DNA of 64,000 nt. Source: Mannheimia bovis. GTDB taxonomy: Bacteria; Pseudomonadota; Gammaproteobacteria; Enterobacterales; Pasteurellaceae. The notes beneath the pieces are model-generated. The model did not search any database and had not been told where the DNA came from. It worked only from the letters and a program-made list of their open reading frames with translations. The stretch covers positions 946,798 through 1,010,797 of the forward strand of contig NZ_CP061280.1 of NCBI RefSeq assembly GCF_014541205.1, given 5' to 3'. Within the stretch, counting starts at the first letter, position 1. Each line of letters begins with the position of its first letter. This document shows positions 38,993 to 48,534 of this stretch, piece by piece. The position numbers and the translations under genes were made by a program.

Positions 38993-39310
38993 ATGGATAA
39001 ACAGTATAGATTTGATATTTACTATACAGATACTCGCTATAACCAAAACGGACAAGGAGGGGTAGTTGCACGAAACATATCTGATGCTAAAAATAAATTT
39101 AAGGCTGGTAGGCCTTATATCAAAATTACCTCTTGTATAAGACGTGATGAAGTTATCAGTAAAGCAAATAATATGACTAAATCAGGGAGTAGTAAGAAAG
39201 CAAACTTACAGGAAAGCTCATCCATTGGTTCAATGTTACTTGGTGCAGCTGTAACTGCTGGGGTTGGTTTTGTAGCCAATAAATGGTTTAACAAAAAAGA
39301 TAACACTTAA
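38993..39310 (+). CDS. Hypothetical protein, cassette gene 3 (single TM near C-terminus)
   Basis: A 105-residue protein. The N-terminal half (YRFDIYYTDTRYNQNGQGGV, ISDAKNKFKAGRPYIKITSC) resembles small beta-alpha domains seen in plasmid or ICE hypothetical proteins; this is only an impression. A Ser/Lys-rich linker follows. Residues about 78-96 (SMLLGAAVTAGVGFVANKWF) form a glycine-rich transmembrane helix, ending in a short basic tail. RBS CAGGAGAATT. It lies between genes 2 and 4 of the cassette in the same direction. Function unknown. Confidence 0.6.
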   Translation: MDKQYRFDIYYTDTRYNQNGQGGVVARNISDAKNKFKAGRPYIKITSCIRRDEVISKANNMTKSGSSKKANLQESSSIGSMLLGAAVTAGVGFVANKWFNKKDNT

Positions 39311-39337
39311 TTTATCTCTAACCAATGTGGAGTAAAA

Positions 39338-39823
39338 ATGGCTGGATTATTACCACCTTATTTCAAAAAGAAAAATAGTGATCACTATAAAGATGCTGTA
39401 AAACAATTTGGGAAAGAACAAGTTGATGAGGTTATAGCACAGTGTGATGAACTTGAATCTTGGGTAAAAGAAATGCCAACAAAACAACTTATTATGTATG
39501 TTGGTTGTTTCCATACTTTTAACAAATTACCTCAATCTAAAGCTTATGTTCAAGAGAACTTTCCAAACGTATTGGAAAACCCGTTTCTTTTCCAAACACT
39601 TTCGGCAGCGTCTCATAATGAACTTAAAATAAATCGAGGATATAAATTCAAAGAAAAAATGCTTGATGAATTCTATAATCTCATAGAGTTGTCTGAAAAG
39701 GATGATGAAGAATATTCTGAAGAAGAGGTAAAACTCCCTTTGTGGAAAAAGATTTATTATGTTTTCATTATATTTGGGATTATTATGTTTATTTATAGAG
39801 CAATTAATTGGTTGTTATTTTAA
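39338..39823 (+). CDS. Hypothetical tail-anchored protein, cassette gene 4
   Basis: A 161-residue protein. About 110 residues of soluble, mostly helical sequence (DHYKDAVKQFGKEQVDEVIA, LESWVKEMPTKQLIMYVGCF), then an acidic segment (EKDDEEYSEEEVK) and a C-terminal hydrophobic helix (IYYVFIIFGIIMFIYRAINW) that would anchor it in the inner membrane with almost no periplasmic tail. RBS TGGAG. Last gene of the cassette; an interrupted hairpin at 39837-39882 follows. The family is not recognised. With gene 3 it suggests a membrane-based assembly. Confidence 0.6.
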   Translation: MAGLLPPYFKKKNSDHYKDAVKQFGKEQVDEVIAQCDELESWVKEMPTKQLIMYVGCFHTFNKLPQSKAYVQENFPNVLENPFLFQTLSAASHNELKINRGYKFKEKMLDEFYNLIELSEKDDEEYSEEEVKLPLWKKIYYVFIIFGIIMFIYRAINWLLF

Positions 39824-39836
39824 TATCCTTCATATC

Positions 39837-39882
39837 AAAGGGGCGGCATTTTTAGAGTTAATCTAGAAAATGAAGCCCCTTT
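39837..39882 (+). terminator. Probable terminator of the AT-rich cassette
   Basis: AAAGGGGC (39837-39844) and GCCCCTTT (39875-39882) bracket a second imperfect stem (CATTTTTAGA / TCTAGAAAATG). The T tract is short, so termination is inferred. Confidence 0.5.
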
Positions 39883-40138
39883 CATCTTAGGGACTATATA
39901 GCTTAGTCTCCACATTCTCCATTCTAGATGTAAGGGTAACGAGATCATTTTTGATATGGTATATAATTTGCCTTGTTTACTAGAAGTACCTCCGATTTCT
40001 TATTGTGAATGAGCCGAAAACAAGGGATAATATCGCGTTTATTTTAATGAGATACTTGAACAAGCGGTCAGATTTTCTCTGTTTTTTGCAAAATAAAATG
40101 CGTTTTTGACCGCTTGTATATTTAATTTTGTGGATATT
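39883..40138. other. Intergenic region between cassette and rsxA
   Basis: No ORF. It contains AT-rich unique DNA and a full inverted uptake-signal pair (ACAAGCGGTC at 40060, GACCGCTTGT ending 40117) immediately before rsxA. This would be the 3' boundary of the cassette insertion, with ettA on the other side. Confidence 0.5.
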
Positions 40139-40720
40139 ATGGTCGATTATATTCTGTTAATCATCAGTACCGCCTTAATCAATAACTTTGTTCTGGTGAA
40201 ATTTCTAGGGCTTTGTCCGTTTATGGGGGTATCAAAAAAGGTTGAAACCGCTATTGGAATGGGGCTTGCCACCACTTTCGTACTAACGGTTGCCTCACTC
40301 TCTGCTTACTTGATGGAAACCTATCTGCTTGAGCCATTAAACGCTGAATTTTTACGTACTTTGGTGTTTATTTTGGTGATCGCGGTGATCGTGCAATTAA
40401 CCGAAATGATCGTCCATAAAACCAGCCCAATGCTTTATCGTTTACTGGGGATTTACTTACCGCTAATTACCACTAACTGTGCAGTGCTTGGGGTAGCATT
40501 ATTAAATGTAAACTTAGCTAATAATTTAGTTGAATCCGTGCTTTACGGTTTTGGTGCGGCGGCAGGTTTCTCATTAGTGTTAGTCTTATTTGCAGCCTTG
40601 CGTGAGCGTTTAGCAGCTGCCGATGTGCCTCGACCATTCCAAGGGGCTTCTATCGCCTTAATTACCGCAGGCTTGATGTCGCTTGCCTTTATGGGCTTTA
40701 CAGGTTTGGTGAAACTCTAA
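40139..40720 (+). CDS. rsxA: Electron transport complex subunit RsxA
   Basis: A 193-residue, six-segment inner-membrane subunit of the RSX/RNF complex that passes electrons between NADH and low-potential carriers coupled to ion movement, and keeps SoxR reduced in enterobacteria. Starts [21 protein letters not shown] and carries [11 protein letters not shown] and [11 protein letters not shown], the conserved cysteines that ligate the intramembrane cluster with RsxE. ATG 40139 is preferred over an in-frame ATG at 40106, which lies in the uptake-signal hairpin. It overlaps rsxB by 1 bp. Confidence 0.96.
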   Translation: MVDYILLIISTALINNFVLVKFLGLCPFMGVSKKVETAIGMGLATTFVLTVASLSAYLMETYLLEPLNAEFLRTLVFILVIAVIVQLTEMIVHKTSPMLYRLLGIYLPLITTNCAVLGVALLNVNLANNLVESVLYGFGAAAGFSLVLVLFAALRERLAAADVPRPFQGASIALITAGLMSLAFMGFTGLVKL

Positions 40721-41337
40721 TGCTTGATTTACCAATTATCGCTTATATCCTTATCGCCATTGCTTTTATCGCACTGATTTTCGGGGCGATTTTAGGCTAT
40801 TCCTCAATTAAACTAAAAGTTGAAGCCGATCCGATTGTTGAACAAATTGATGCTTTATTACCGCAGAGCCAATGCGGGCAATGCGGTTATCCGGGTTGTA
40901 AACCTTACGCAGAAGCGATTGCTAATGGTGATGTCATTACAAAATGTGTACCGGGTGGACGACCTTTGGTGGTTAATCTTGCCGAGCTATTAGGGGTTGA
41001 AGTACCGCCAATGGAGGGAATGGAAGAACCTGAAGTCAAAGTAGCTTTTGTGATTGAAGATCTTTGCATTGGTTGTACTAAATGTATTCAGGCTTGTCCT
41101 GTTGATGCCATTATCGGTACGAACAAAGCAATGCACACCATCATTCCTGATCTCTGTACAGGTTGCGAGCTTTGTGTTGCCCCTTGCCCAACTAACTGTA
41201 TTGAAATGATTCCGGTTAAACAAACCACGAACTCGTGGAATTGGAAATTTGACCAAAATTTAATTATTCCTGTGGTAAATACAACAGAATTACAGAAAAA
41301 ACTGGTAACAGGCGGAGGGAAGAATGAGCAATCCTAG
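40720..41337 (+). CDS. rsxB: Electron transport complex subunit RsxB
   Basis: A 205-residue iron-sulfur subunit. An N-terminal membrane helix is followed by a CGQCGYPGC cluster site (near 47-55) and two ferredoxin repeats ([24 protein letters not shown]) giving two more 4Fe-4S clusters. Overlaps rsxA by 1 bp and rsxC by 14 bp, so translation is coupled. Confidence 0.97.
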   Translation: MLDLPIIAYILIAIAFIALIFGAILGYSSIKLKVEADPIVEQIDALLPQSQCGQCGYPGCKPYAEAIANGDVITKCVPGGRPLVVNLAELLGVEVPPMEGMEEPEVKVAFVIEDLCIGCTKCIQACPVDAIIGTNKAMHTIIPDLCTGCELCVAPCPTNCIEMIPVKQTTNSWNWKFDQNLIIPVVNTTELQKKLVTGGGKNEQS

Positions 41338-43549
41338 CTTAGTGATTGAGCGTATCCGCCAAAATAAAGAAACCGGCAAGTTATGGGATTTCCCGGGTGG
41401 TATTCACCCGATGGAAAATAAAGATCAATCTAATAGTAGGCCGATTAGAACCCTCAATTTACCTCGCTTTTTCTATGTGCCGCTGGTTCAGCATTCCGGT
41501 TGGGCGGGAGAACTATCAGTAAAAGTGGGCGATTTGGTGCTAAAAGGGCAACCGCTCACTAAAGGCGATAACTACCGTCAGCTTCCGGTACATAGTCCAA
41601 CTTCAGGACGAGTGATTGGCATTGAGCCTTATGTTTCCACTCACGCTTCGGGCTTACCTGAAATGACGATTATCATCGAAACCGATGGCAAAGATGAGTG
41701 GGTAGAACGCCAGCCGATAGAGGATTTCCTAAGTCTTACAAGCGATCAAATTATCCAAAAAGTTTACCAATACGGCATTGCCGGTTTAGGTGGAGCAGTA
41801 TTCCCAACCGCAACAAAATTAAGCCTTGCGGATAAACGCTGTAAATTGCTTGTGATTAACGGGGCAGAATGTGAACCTTACATCACTTGTGATGACCGCT
41901 TAATGCAAGATTATACGCACGATCTAATTGAAGGAATTCGGATCTTACGTTATGTGCTTCGTCCTGAAGAAGTAGTGATTGCGATTGAAGACAACAAACC
42001 GCACGCTATTAAAGCACTAGAAGATGCCTTGAAAGGCTCAAATGATATGTTTGTGCGAGCCATTCCGACTAAATATCCGTCCGGGGCGTCTGATCAGTTA
42101 ATCCAAGTATTGACCGGGCTTGAAATTCCGGCAGGACAACGCACGATTCAAATGGGTATTGTAATGCACAATGTCGGCACAGCCTATGCGGTTAAACGTG
42201 CGATTATGGATGACGAGCCGTTAATTGAGCGAGTGGTTACTCTGACCGGCGACAAAATCCGCAACAAAGGCAATGTGTGGGCAAGGCTCGGTACACCAAT
42301 TCAGCATTTGTTAGAACAAGTGGACTACCAAGCCGACAAGCGTTTTCCTGTGTTTATGGGCGGACCAATGATGGGCTTTATTTTGCCTTCATTGCAAGCT
42401 CCTGTAACCAAAACCGTAAATTGCTTGATTGCCCCGGATCATTTTGAATACGCACCACCGGAGCCTGAACGTAGTTGCATTCGCTGCTCAAGCTGCTCTG
42501 ATGCTTGCCCTGTGGGGTTATTACCACAGCAGCTTTATTGGTTTGCCAGAGCGGAAGATCACGACAAATCTAAAGAGTACAATTTGGATGCTTGCATTGA
42601 GTGCGGCGTTTGTGCTTATGTTTGTCCAAGCTATATTCCGCTTATTCAGTATTTCCGCCAAGAAAAAGCGAAAATCAATGAAATTGAAGAAAAAGCTCGC
42701 AAGGCGGAAGAAGCTAAAATCCGTTTTGAAGCAAGAGAAGCCCGTTTACAAAAAGAACGAGATGCAAGAACGGCTCGAATTACCCAAGCGGCTGAAAAAC
42801 GCCGTGAAGAAGTGGCAAATGCAGGTGGCGTTGATCCTGTAAAAGCGGCTCTTGAACGCTTGAAAGCGAAAAAAGCAGCTGAAACCACTCAAGAAACATT
42901 GGTAGAAGTGCAAGTAAAATCTAACGGTGAGCCTGATAATAGCGATTTAATGGCACAACGAAAAGCCAGACGTTTAGCTAAACAGGCAGAGCAAGCGATC
43001 GAAAAAGCAGAAAATATTGTAAACACTGAAACTGAAGCCACAGATAATGCTGAAACTGACCCTCGAAAAGCCGCAGTTGCCGCAGCACTTGCTCGAGCCA
43101 AAGCGAAAAAAGAGGCTCAGAAAGAGCCTGTAGTGAAGAATAGTCATTCTCTTGAACCAACAGAAAATGCGGAAGTAGACCCTCGTAAAGCAGCGGTTGC
43201 TGCTGCACTTGCTCGAGCTAAAGCGAAAAAAGAAGCCCAACAAGCGGTCGAAAAACCGGAAAATATTGCAACTGTAGAGGCGAGTAGCCATTCGCCTGAA
43301 ACAACCAACAATGTGGAAACCGACCCACGTAAAGCGGCGGTTGTTGCCGCCCTTGCCAGAGCCAAAGCGAAAAAAGAAGCTCAACAAGCGGTTGAAAAAG
43401 CAGAAAATATTACAACTGTAGGGGCGAATTGCAATTCGCCTGAACCTACAGAAAATGTGGAAACCGATCCACGCAAAGCCGCCGTAGCTGCTGCCATTGC
43501 TCGAGCCAAAGCTCGTAAGCAAGCTGAACAGGAGCAAAAAGATGTTTAG
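41324..43549 (+). CDS. rsxC: Electron transport complex subunit RsxC with repeat tail
   Basis: A 741-residue peripheral subunit that takes electrons from NADH. N-terminal part contains the NADH/FMN Rossmann region ([26 protein letters not shown]) and two ferredoxin motifs ([27 protein letters not shown]) ending near residue 440. The last 300 residues are a charged coiled-coil-like tail, with repeats of [20 protein letters not shown] beginning at 43058, 43178, 43322 and 43466, plus a diverged copy near 42833. The last two spacings are exactly 144 bp. Its stop overlaps the next gene by 8 bp. Confidence 0.96.
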   Translation: MSNPSLVIERIRQNKETGKLWDFPGGIHPMENKDQSNSRPIRTLNLPRFFYVPLVQHSGWAGELSVKVGDLVLKGQPLTKGDNYRQLPVHSPTSGRVIGIEPYVSTHASGLPEMTIIIETDGKDEWVERQPIEDFLSLTSDQIIQKVYQYGIAGLGGAVFPTATKLSLADKRCKLLVINGAECEPYITCDDRLMQDYTHDLIEGIRILRYVLRPEEVVIAIEDNKPHAIKALEDALKGSNDMFVRAIPTKYPSGASDQLIQVLTGLEIPAGQRTIQMGIVMHNVGTAYAVKRAIMDDEPLIERVVTLTGDKIRNKGNVWARLGTPIQHLLEQVDYQADKRFPVFMGGPMMGFILPSLQAPVTKTVNCLIAPDHFEYAPPEPERSCIRCSSCSDACPVGLLPQQLYWFARAEDHDKSKEYNLDACIECGVCAYVCPSYIPLIQYFRQEKAKINEIEEKARKAEEAKIRFEAREARLQKERDARTARITQAAEKRREEVANAGGVDPVKAALERLKAKKAAETTQETLVEVQVKSNGEPDNSDLMAQRKARRLAKQAEQAIEKAENIVNTETEATDNAETDPRKAAVAAALARAKAKKEAQKEPVVKNSHSLEPTENAEVDPRKAAVAAALARAKAKKEAQQAVEKPENIATVEASSHSPETTNNVETDPRKAAVVAALARAKAKKEAQQAVEKAENITTVGANCNSPEPTENVETDPRKAAVAAAIARAKARKQAEQEQKDV
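43053..43530 (+). repeat. Tandem 144-bp-type repeats in rsxC
   Basis: Four in-frame copies of an Ala/Lys-rich unit (starts 43058, 43178, 43322, 43466; spacings 120, 144, 144 bp). The linker of the last copy holds a perfect dyad CTGTAGG...CCTACAG (43416-43451) around GGCGAATTGCAATTCGCC; the earlier linkers are degenerate versions. Confidence 0.85.
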
Positions 43550-44177
43550 TGAGCTAATTCCACCACTGCCTTGGTCGTTCCTGTTTATTCAGGATTTAAT
43601 CGGTACAATTGTGTTTGCGATTTCAGGGGCGATTGCGGCTCGTCAGCACAAAATGGATATTTTCGGAATGTTTATTTTGGCGTTTGTAACTGGTGTTGGT
43701 GGTGGCACATTGCGGGATATGATGATTGGTTCAACCCCTGTGTTTTGGATGAAGCAGCCGATTTATGTGTTAATGATTAGTCTTGCCGTGATTATTACTG
43801 CGATTTTTCGCAATCAAATTTCCCGCAAAAGCTGGCAAACAGGCTTGTTGGTATTTGATGCGATTGGGCTTGGTGTATTTACGGTGATTGGGGTACAAAA
43901 AGGCTTAGATTTTGGTCTGCATCCGTTAATTTGTATAGCACTAGGTGGTGTTACAGGTTGTTTTGGCGGTGTTATTCGAGATATTTTACGTAATGAAGTG
44001 CCGATTGTGCTACAAAAAGAAGTTTATGTAACCGCAAGCCTGATTGGTGGTGTGATTTTTGTAGCAGCAAATTCGTTCGGATTGGAAAGTGATTGGGTGT
44101 ATTTGGCAACAGTTTTCACCGTCATTATTATCCGCTTGTTGGCAATTCGGTTTAATTTGCATTTACCAAAACTATAG
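43542..44177 (+). CDS. TRIC-type (UPF0126) channel-like membrane protein
   Basis: A 211-residue protein with about seven membrane segments in two three-helix repeats, each carrying the UPF0126/TRIC signature: [14 protein letters not shown] near 48-61 and [11 protein letters not shown] near 138-148. Prokaryotic TRIC homologues are trimeric monovalent-cation channels. The gene is embedded in the rsx operon between rsxC and rsxD. Its ATG (43542) overlaps the rsxC end by 8 bp and is preceded by CAGGAGC. This placement suggests co-expression with the ion-coupled RSX complex; any functional link is inference. Confidence 0.85.
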   Translation: MFSELIPPLPWSFLFIQDLIGTIVFAISGAIAARQHKMDIFGMFILAFVTGVGGGTLRDMMIGSTPVFWMKQPIYVLMISLAVIITAIFRNQISRKSWQTGLLVFDAIGLGVFTVIGVQKGLDFGLHPLICIALGGVTGCFGGVIRDILRNEVPIVLQKEVYVTASLIGGVIFVAANSFGLESDWVYLATVFTVIIIRLLAIRFNLHLPKL

Positions 44178-44221
44178 TGATAGCAGGACTTTTTAGCAAA
44201 TTTTTATAAAGGCTTTATATA

Positions 44222-45277
44222 ATGTTTAGAGTAGTCAGTTCCCCACATACCCATTCAAGCAATCTTACTGCAAATATTATGTTGTGGGTCATTTTGATGA
44301 TGTTGCCCGCACTTGGGGTTCAACTTTACTATTTCGGTTTCGGGGTGCTAATCCAAATTGTGATTGCGATCGCTTTGGCAATTGCTATTGAAGTTGGAAT
44401 TGCAAAATTACGCAAAAAAACGACCGCTTTCTACCTGGCGGATATGTCGGGTATTTTAACAGCGTTGATTTTAGCGATGTCTATCCCGCCTTATGCTCCT
44501 TATTGGATCATCATAATTGGTGTCATTGCGGCACTGTTATTGGCAAAACATAGCTATGGAGGCTTAGGGCAGAATATATTTAACCCGGCAATGGTTGGTT
44601 ATGCGTTGTTGTTGGTTTCTTTCCCCGTACAGATGACCTCTTGGATTGTGCCGATTGAGTTATTAAATGAACCACCTACATTTAGTGATGCAATTTCATT
44701 AATTTTCAGTGGAGTAACCAGTGATGGTTTTAGTCTTCATCAACTGGTGAATAGTGTTGATGGCATCGCACAAGCCACACCGTTAGACAGTATGAAAAGC
44801 AGTTTAGCCAAATCTGGTTTCGATGCTGTAATGAATACGCCGATTTTTAACGGATTATTTGCAACAGGCTGGCTACAACTGAATATAGCCTTTTTATTAG
44901 GTGGACTTGTGCTGATTTATAAGCGAATTATCCATTGGCAAATCCCTGTTTCAATGCTTGCTGCCTTTATCGTTTTAAGTGGTATAACTGAGTTGGTAAC
45001 AGATCAAGCATATCTTCATTTTGTCAGCCATTTATTCAGTGGTGCGATGATGTTTGGGGCGTTTTTTATTGCCACTGATCCTGTCAGTGCTTCTATTACC
45101 CCAAGAGGAAAACTGATTTTCGGGGCGTTGGTCGGCGTTTTGCTTTATGTGATCCGCTATTACGGCAATTATCCTGATGCAATTGCGTTTTCCGTATTAT
45201 TGGCAAATATCTGCGTACCGTTAATCGACCACTACACACAACCAAGGCTTTACGGTACGAAATTGGATAGAAAATAA
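44222..45277 (+). CDS. rsxD: Electron transport complex subunit RsxD
   Basis: A 351-residue inner-membrane subunit with about ten helices. It carries a covalent FMN, expected on the Thr in the QATPLDSMK segment (about residue 182). [16 protein letters not shown] and [14 protein letters not shown] are family hallmarks. Follows the TRIC-like gene by 44 bp and overlaps rsxG by 1 bp. Confidence 0.96.
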   Translation: MFRVVSSPHTHSSNLTANIMLWVILMMLPALGVQLYYFGFGVLIQIVIAIALAIAIEVGIAKLRKKTTAFYLADMSGILTALILAMSIPPYAPYWIIIIGVIAALLLAKHSYGGLGQNIFNPAMVGYALLLVSFPVQMTSWIVPIELLNEPPTFSDAISLIFSGVTSDGFSLHQLVNSVDGIAQATPLDSMKSSLAKSGFDAVMNTPIFNGLFATGWLQLNIAFLLGGLVLIYKRIIHWQIPVSMLAAFIVLSGITELVTDQAYLHFVSHLFSGAMMFGAFFIATDPVSASITPRGKLIFGALVGVLLYVIRYYGNYPDAIAFSVLLANICVPLIDHYTQPRLYGTKLDRK

Positions 45278-45909
45278 TGAATATCTCAAAAATCACGTTA
45301 AAATATGCCTTAATTTTAGGCTTGATTGCGTTGTTAAGTACCGCAGTTTCCACCGGTGTGTATCTGCTTACTAAAGGCAGAATTGACGATGTAACGGCAA
45401 TGCAGCAACGTAACTTATTAGAAGAAGTTGTGCCGAAAACCTATTTTGATAATGATGTATTAGGCAGTTGTAAACTGCTTCAGCTTGAAAATGCTCCTTA
45501 TCTGAACCGCATTTATATTGCAAAAAAATCCGAAAAAACGACCGCTTACTTCATTCAAAGTACAGCACCGGACGGTTATTCAGGCAACATCGTATTATTA
45601 ATGGGTATAGAGCCAAACGGTAATCTGTTAGGTGTACGTACCCTTGAACACAAAGAAACGCCGGGCTTGGGCGATAAAATTGAAACCCGTGTATCAGACT
45701 GGATTTTATCTTTCACAAATAAACTGTTCAGCGTAGAAAACGAAGCAGAATGGAATGTGAAAAAAGATGGTGGACTGTTCGACCAATTCACTGGTGCGAC
45801 CATTACTCCTCGTGCAGTAGTGAATAATATCCGCCAAAGTGCAAAATGGGCTCTCACAGAGCTTGTACAAAATCCGCAAATGATCGACCAATTTAAAGAT
45901 TGTAAATAG
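45277..45909 (+). CDS. rsxG: Electron transport complex subunit RsxG
   Basis: A 210-residue subunit with one N-terminal membrane helix and a periplasmic FMN domain. The covalent FMN threonine is in [12 protein letters not shown] (about residue 173). [12 protein letters not shown] is the other family motif. An uptake signal lies within the coding sequence near 45540. rsxE starts 8 bp after its stop. Confidence 0.95.
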   Translation: MNISKITLKYALILGLIALLSTAVSTGVYLLTKGRIDDVTAMQQRNLLEEVVPKTYFDNDVLGSCKLLQLENAPYLNRIYIAKKSEKTTAYFIQSTAPDGYSGNIVLLMGIEPNGNLLGVRTLEHKETPGLGDKIETRVSDWILSFTNKLFSVENEAEWNVKKDGGLFDQFTGATITPRAVVNNIRQSAKWALTELVQNPQMIDQFKDCK

Positions 45910-45917
45910 GGCATAAA

Positions 45918-46601
45918 ATGGAAAGAGAAAACCAAATCCCTGTAACCAATATTGAAGCAGAACCTAAACAGGCAACAGTGTGGAAAGAGCTTCTTACTGA
46001 TGGCGTGTGGAAAAATAATGGTGCGTTAGTTCAATTACTAGGGCTTTGCCCGTTGCTTGCGGTGTCAAACAGTGTTACTAATGCCTTAGGTTTAGGTTTA
46101 GCGACAATGTTTGTGCTGATTTTTACCAATGTAACCGTCTCGCTTTTTCGTAAAATTACACCGCACGATATTCGTATTCCGATTTATGTGATGATCATTG
46201 CAACCGTCGTAACGGCAGTACAGCTTTTAATGAACGCTTTTGCATTCCCTGTGTATCAATCACTGGGTATTTTTATTCCGCTCATTGTTACTAACTGTAT
46301 TGTCATTGGTCGTGCTGAAGCCTACGCCTCGAAAAATGAGGTAAATTTTTCTGCCTTTGACGGTTTTTCAATGGGGCTAGGTATGACCTTAAGCCTTGTT
46401 GTGTTAGGTGCATTGCGTGAAATTATCGGTAATGGTACGTTATTTGATGGTTTAGATTTATTACTCGGCGACTGGGCAAAAGCACTCTATATTGATGTAC
46501 TACACATTGATTCAGGTTTGCTGCTTGCGATTTTACCACCGGGTGCATTTATTGGGCTTGGGGTGATATTGGCGGTGAAGAATATTATTGATAGGAAGTG
46601 A
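45918..46601 (+). CDS. rsxE: Electron transport complex subunit RsxE
   Basis: A 227-residue six-helix membrane subunit, homologous to RsxA ([34 protein letters not shown] with the cluster cysteines). It closes the rsx operon; nth, its usual neighbour in many gammaproteobacteria, is absent. A hairpin ATAATGTTACT/AGTAACATTAT begins at its stop codon (46601-46632). Confidence 0.96.
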   Translation: MERENQIPVTNIEAEPKQATVWKELLTDGVWKNNGALVQLLGLCPLLAVSNSVTNALGLGLATMFVLIFTNVTVSLFRKITPHDIRIPIYVMIIATVVTAVQLLMNAFAFPVYQSLGIFIPLIVTNCIVIGRAEAYASKNEVNFSAFDGFSMGLGMTLSLVVLGALREIIGNGTLFDGLDLLLGDWAKALYIDVLHIDSGLLLAILPPGAFIGLGVILAVKNIIDRK

Positions 46602-46640
46602 TAATGTTACTTTCTTTGGATAGTAACATTATGGAGATCT

Positions 46641-46816
46641 AACTCCCCTCTTTAGAAAAGAGGGGAGGGGGAGATTTGACAGAATGTATTTGCGGAGAAA
46701 ATAGGATAAAAATATATCGATAGCTAAATTAATGTTCTAATTATCATTTTACTTCGGCTATTGCTACTGCCAAATCTCCCCTAACCCTTCGTAGCTCAAA
46801 GAGGGGGGCTAGTTTC
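46641..46816. repeat. Palindromic MITE-like intergenic element
   Basis: About 176 bp with related inverted ends. The left arm starts AACTCCCCTCTTT and ends GGGGAGATTTG (46641-46678). The right arm, read in reverse complement, starts AACTAGCCCCCTCTTT and ends GGGGAGATTTG (46772-46816). The centre is AT-rich and non-coding. It resembles small non-autonomous repeats scattered in bacterial genomes; no transposase is present. Confidence 0.55.
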
Positions 46817-46860
46817 GTTTCTATATTAAAGTAAAAGTAACAAATAAAGAGGAATATAGA

Positions 46861-47817
46861 ATGACAAGAATTACCGCTCAAGACGGTTACACTCACAAAT
46901 TCCGATGGTCTTTTTTTCACCCAAAGTATTGGGGCGTGTGGTTAGGCGTATTGGGGCTTGTGATTTTGGCGTATGTGCCAGCAAGAATAAGGGATAAATT
47001 TTCTGCTTTTGTGGGAAGAGCTGCCTATAAATATCTCAAAAAGAAAAATAAAAAAGGCTATCATCGGGCAAAAGTGAACTTGCGTTACTGTTTTCCTGAA
47101 TGGAGTGAGCAAAAACGTGAAGAAGTCGTTGAGAAAATGTTTATCACTGTGGCTCAAACAATGTTAGCGATTGGAGAAACGGCAATTCGCCCGGTCTCTT
47201 ATTTACAAAAACGTTGTGAATTTACAGGCTTTGAGTATGTGGTAAAAGCCAAAGAGAGCGGTAAAAACGTCATTATGCTTGTGCCGCACACTTGGTCAAT
47301 TGATATGGCGGGTGTGGCAATGTTCTCGTTAGGTTACCCTATGACCTCAATGTACAATCCGCACCGCAATGCGTTAGTGGATTGGCTATGGAACATTACC
47401 CGTGAGCGTTTAGGTGGGCGAATGCACACTCGGCAAAACGGTATTAAAGCCTTTTTAGCGGATGTACGCAAAGGCGATGTCGGTTACTTCTTGCCTGATG
47501 AAGATTTTGGTGAGGAATTAAGTGTGTATGCAGATTTTTTCGCAACTGAAAAAGCTACCCTTCCCGGTTTAAATAAAATGGCGAGAGTAGCTAACGCGGA
47601 AGTGATCCCTATGTTCTCAATCTATAATGCCGAAAAAGCAAAATATGAAATGGAAATTTTACCACCACTTGAATTTTCAGGCGATCCTGTTCAATCTGCC
47701 AGAGAAATGAATAGGGTGATTGAATATTTTGTGGAGAAAAACCCCGAGCAATATGTTTGGATTTTACGTTTGCTTAAAACCAGGCGAAATGGGGAAGATA
47801 TTTACAAAGTTGAATAA
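46861..47817 (+). CDS. lpxM: Lipid A late acyltransferase (LpxM type)
   Basis: A 318-residue inner-membrane acyltransferase that adds a secondary acyl chain to Kdo2-lipid IVA. One N-terminal membrane helix (YWGVWLGVLGLVILAYVP), then the catalytic HX4D as HTWSID near residue 143 and YFLPDEDFGEE near 205, which fits LpxM rather than LpxL. Length is close to E. coli LpxM (323). RBS AGAGGAATATAG. Monocistronic, with a terminator at 47826-47850. LpxL versus LpxM is judged from motif flavour only. Confidence 0.85.
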   Translation: MTRITAQDGYTHKFRWSFFHPKYWGVWLGVLGLVILAYVPARIRDKFSAFVGRAAYKYLKKKNKKGYHRAKVNLRYCFPEWSEQKREEVVEKMFITVAQTMLAIGETAIRPVSYLQKRCEFTGFEYVVKAKESGKNVIMLVPHTWSIDMAGVAMFSLGYPMTSMYNPHRNALVDWLWNITRERLGGRMHTRQNGIKAFLADVRKGDVGYFLPDEDFGEELSVYADFFATEKATLPGLNKMARVANAEVIPMFSIYNAEKAKYEMEILPPLEFSGDPVQSAREMNRVIEYFVEKNPEQYVWILRLLKTRRNGEDIYKVE

Positions 47818-47825
47818 ATAGACTT

Positions 47826-47850
47826 AGGGCGAACTGATGGTTCGCCTTTT
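47826..47850 (+). terminator. lpxM terminator
   Basis: GGCGAAC (47828-47834) pairs with GTTCGCC (47840-47846), then TTTT. Confidence 0.8.
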
Positions 47851-47902
47851 GTGTAATATAAAATAGATTTGGTATAGCAAGCGGTTAATTTTATGACGAA
47901 TT

Positions 47903-48190
47903 TTACACTCGTTTTAACGCTGTATCATATACTTCATTATCTTCTCATCTGCCAACCGTCAGTAATAAAATACAGGTTTCATCATCATTAAGCTGATAAA
48001 CAAGCATAACACCTGCTTTTCTTAATTTGATTTTGTAGCAATTATGTAGTTCGCCACTTAAGCGATTTTTGGGAATATGAGGATTTTCAACGACTTTATC
48101 TAGTTTTTTACGTAGTTGTTGCTTAATGGTAGGATCAAGTTTATTTAGTTCTGCCACAAAATCTTCGTGAACTTTAATAGAATAAACCAT
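47903..48190 (-). pseudogene. relE: RelE-type toxin truncated by a nonsense codon
   Basis: The frame matches E. coli RelE closely (AELNKLDPTIKQQLRKKLDKV, NRLSGELHNCYKIKLRKAGVMLVYQ, LLTVGR), then meets TGA at 47945-47947. Past this stop the same frame continues EDNEVYDTALKRV to a TAA at 47903-47905, exactly matching the RelE C-terminus (RERSEVYSEAVKRIL). The stop replaces the residue equivalent to catalytic Arg81 and removes Tyr87; CGA to TGA is a one-base change. The 81-residue product should lack mRNA-cleaving activity. Overlying antitoxin gene upstream is intact. Ancestral RelE function: ribosome-dependent mRNA cleavage under stress. Confidence 0.85.
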
Positions 48191-48199
48191 AATAACGCC

Positions 48200-48448
48200 T
48201 TATGAAAATAGCTCATAGAGTGTCGTATTTTTGATTTTTTCTGGTTCATTTAGTCTTTTTTTCACGATGTTATACAATTCGGCATCTTCATCTGAAACAA
48301 TAATTTGCTTAATCGGCATTTTACCTGTATCTGCCACATAAGCTAAAAAGGTACGAATAGCGTCTGATGGGCTAATACCTAAGTTATCGAAAGCTAAAAA
48401 GGCTTGTTGTTTAACATTATCATCAACACGAATATTCAAATTTGCCAT
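48200..48448 (-). CDS. relB: RelB/DinJ-family antitoxin
   Basis: An 82-residue ribbon-helix-helix antitoxin (MANLNIRVDDNVKQQAFLAF, LGISPSDAIRTFLAYVADTG). The N-terminal strand pairs for DNA binding and autorepression; the C-terminal part should wrap the toxin. It starts after a strong AAAGGAGG and precedes the toxin by 9 bp. It appears intact although its partner is truncated, so it may now act only as a repressor of its own operon. Confidence 0.88.
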   Translation of the reverse strand: MANLNIRVDDNVKQQAFLAFDNLGISPSDAIRTFLAYVADTGKMPIKQIIVSDEDAELYNIVKKRLNEPEKIKNTTLYELFS

Positions 48449-48504
48449 AGTTTTCCTCCTTTTTAGATTTATTGTAAAACATAAACAAGATTAAGAGTGA
48501 AAAA

Positions 48505-48528
48505 AGGGTAAGCATATTTGCTTACCCT
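48505..48528. terminator. pepD terminator
   Basis: AGGGTAAGCA, TATT, TGCTTACCCT, with T6 on the minus strand after pepD. Confidence 0.85.
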
Positions 48529-48534
48529 ATAGAC

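Noticed and set aside
42974..43537. 187-codon minus-strand frame opposite the rsxC repeats
   Set aside because: It is antisense to the Ala/Lys repeats (hence its Phe/Arg-rich translation) and has no start signals; a shadow of the repeats.
46641..46816. CRISPR or tRNA-like structure suggested by repeated G/C-rich stems
   Set aside because: Only two arms in inverted orientation, no regular spacers, no tRNA features.
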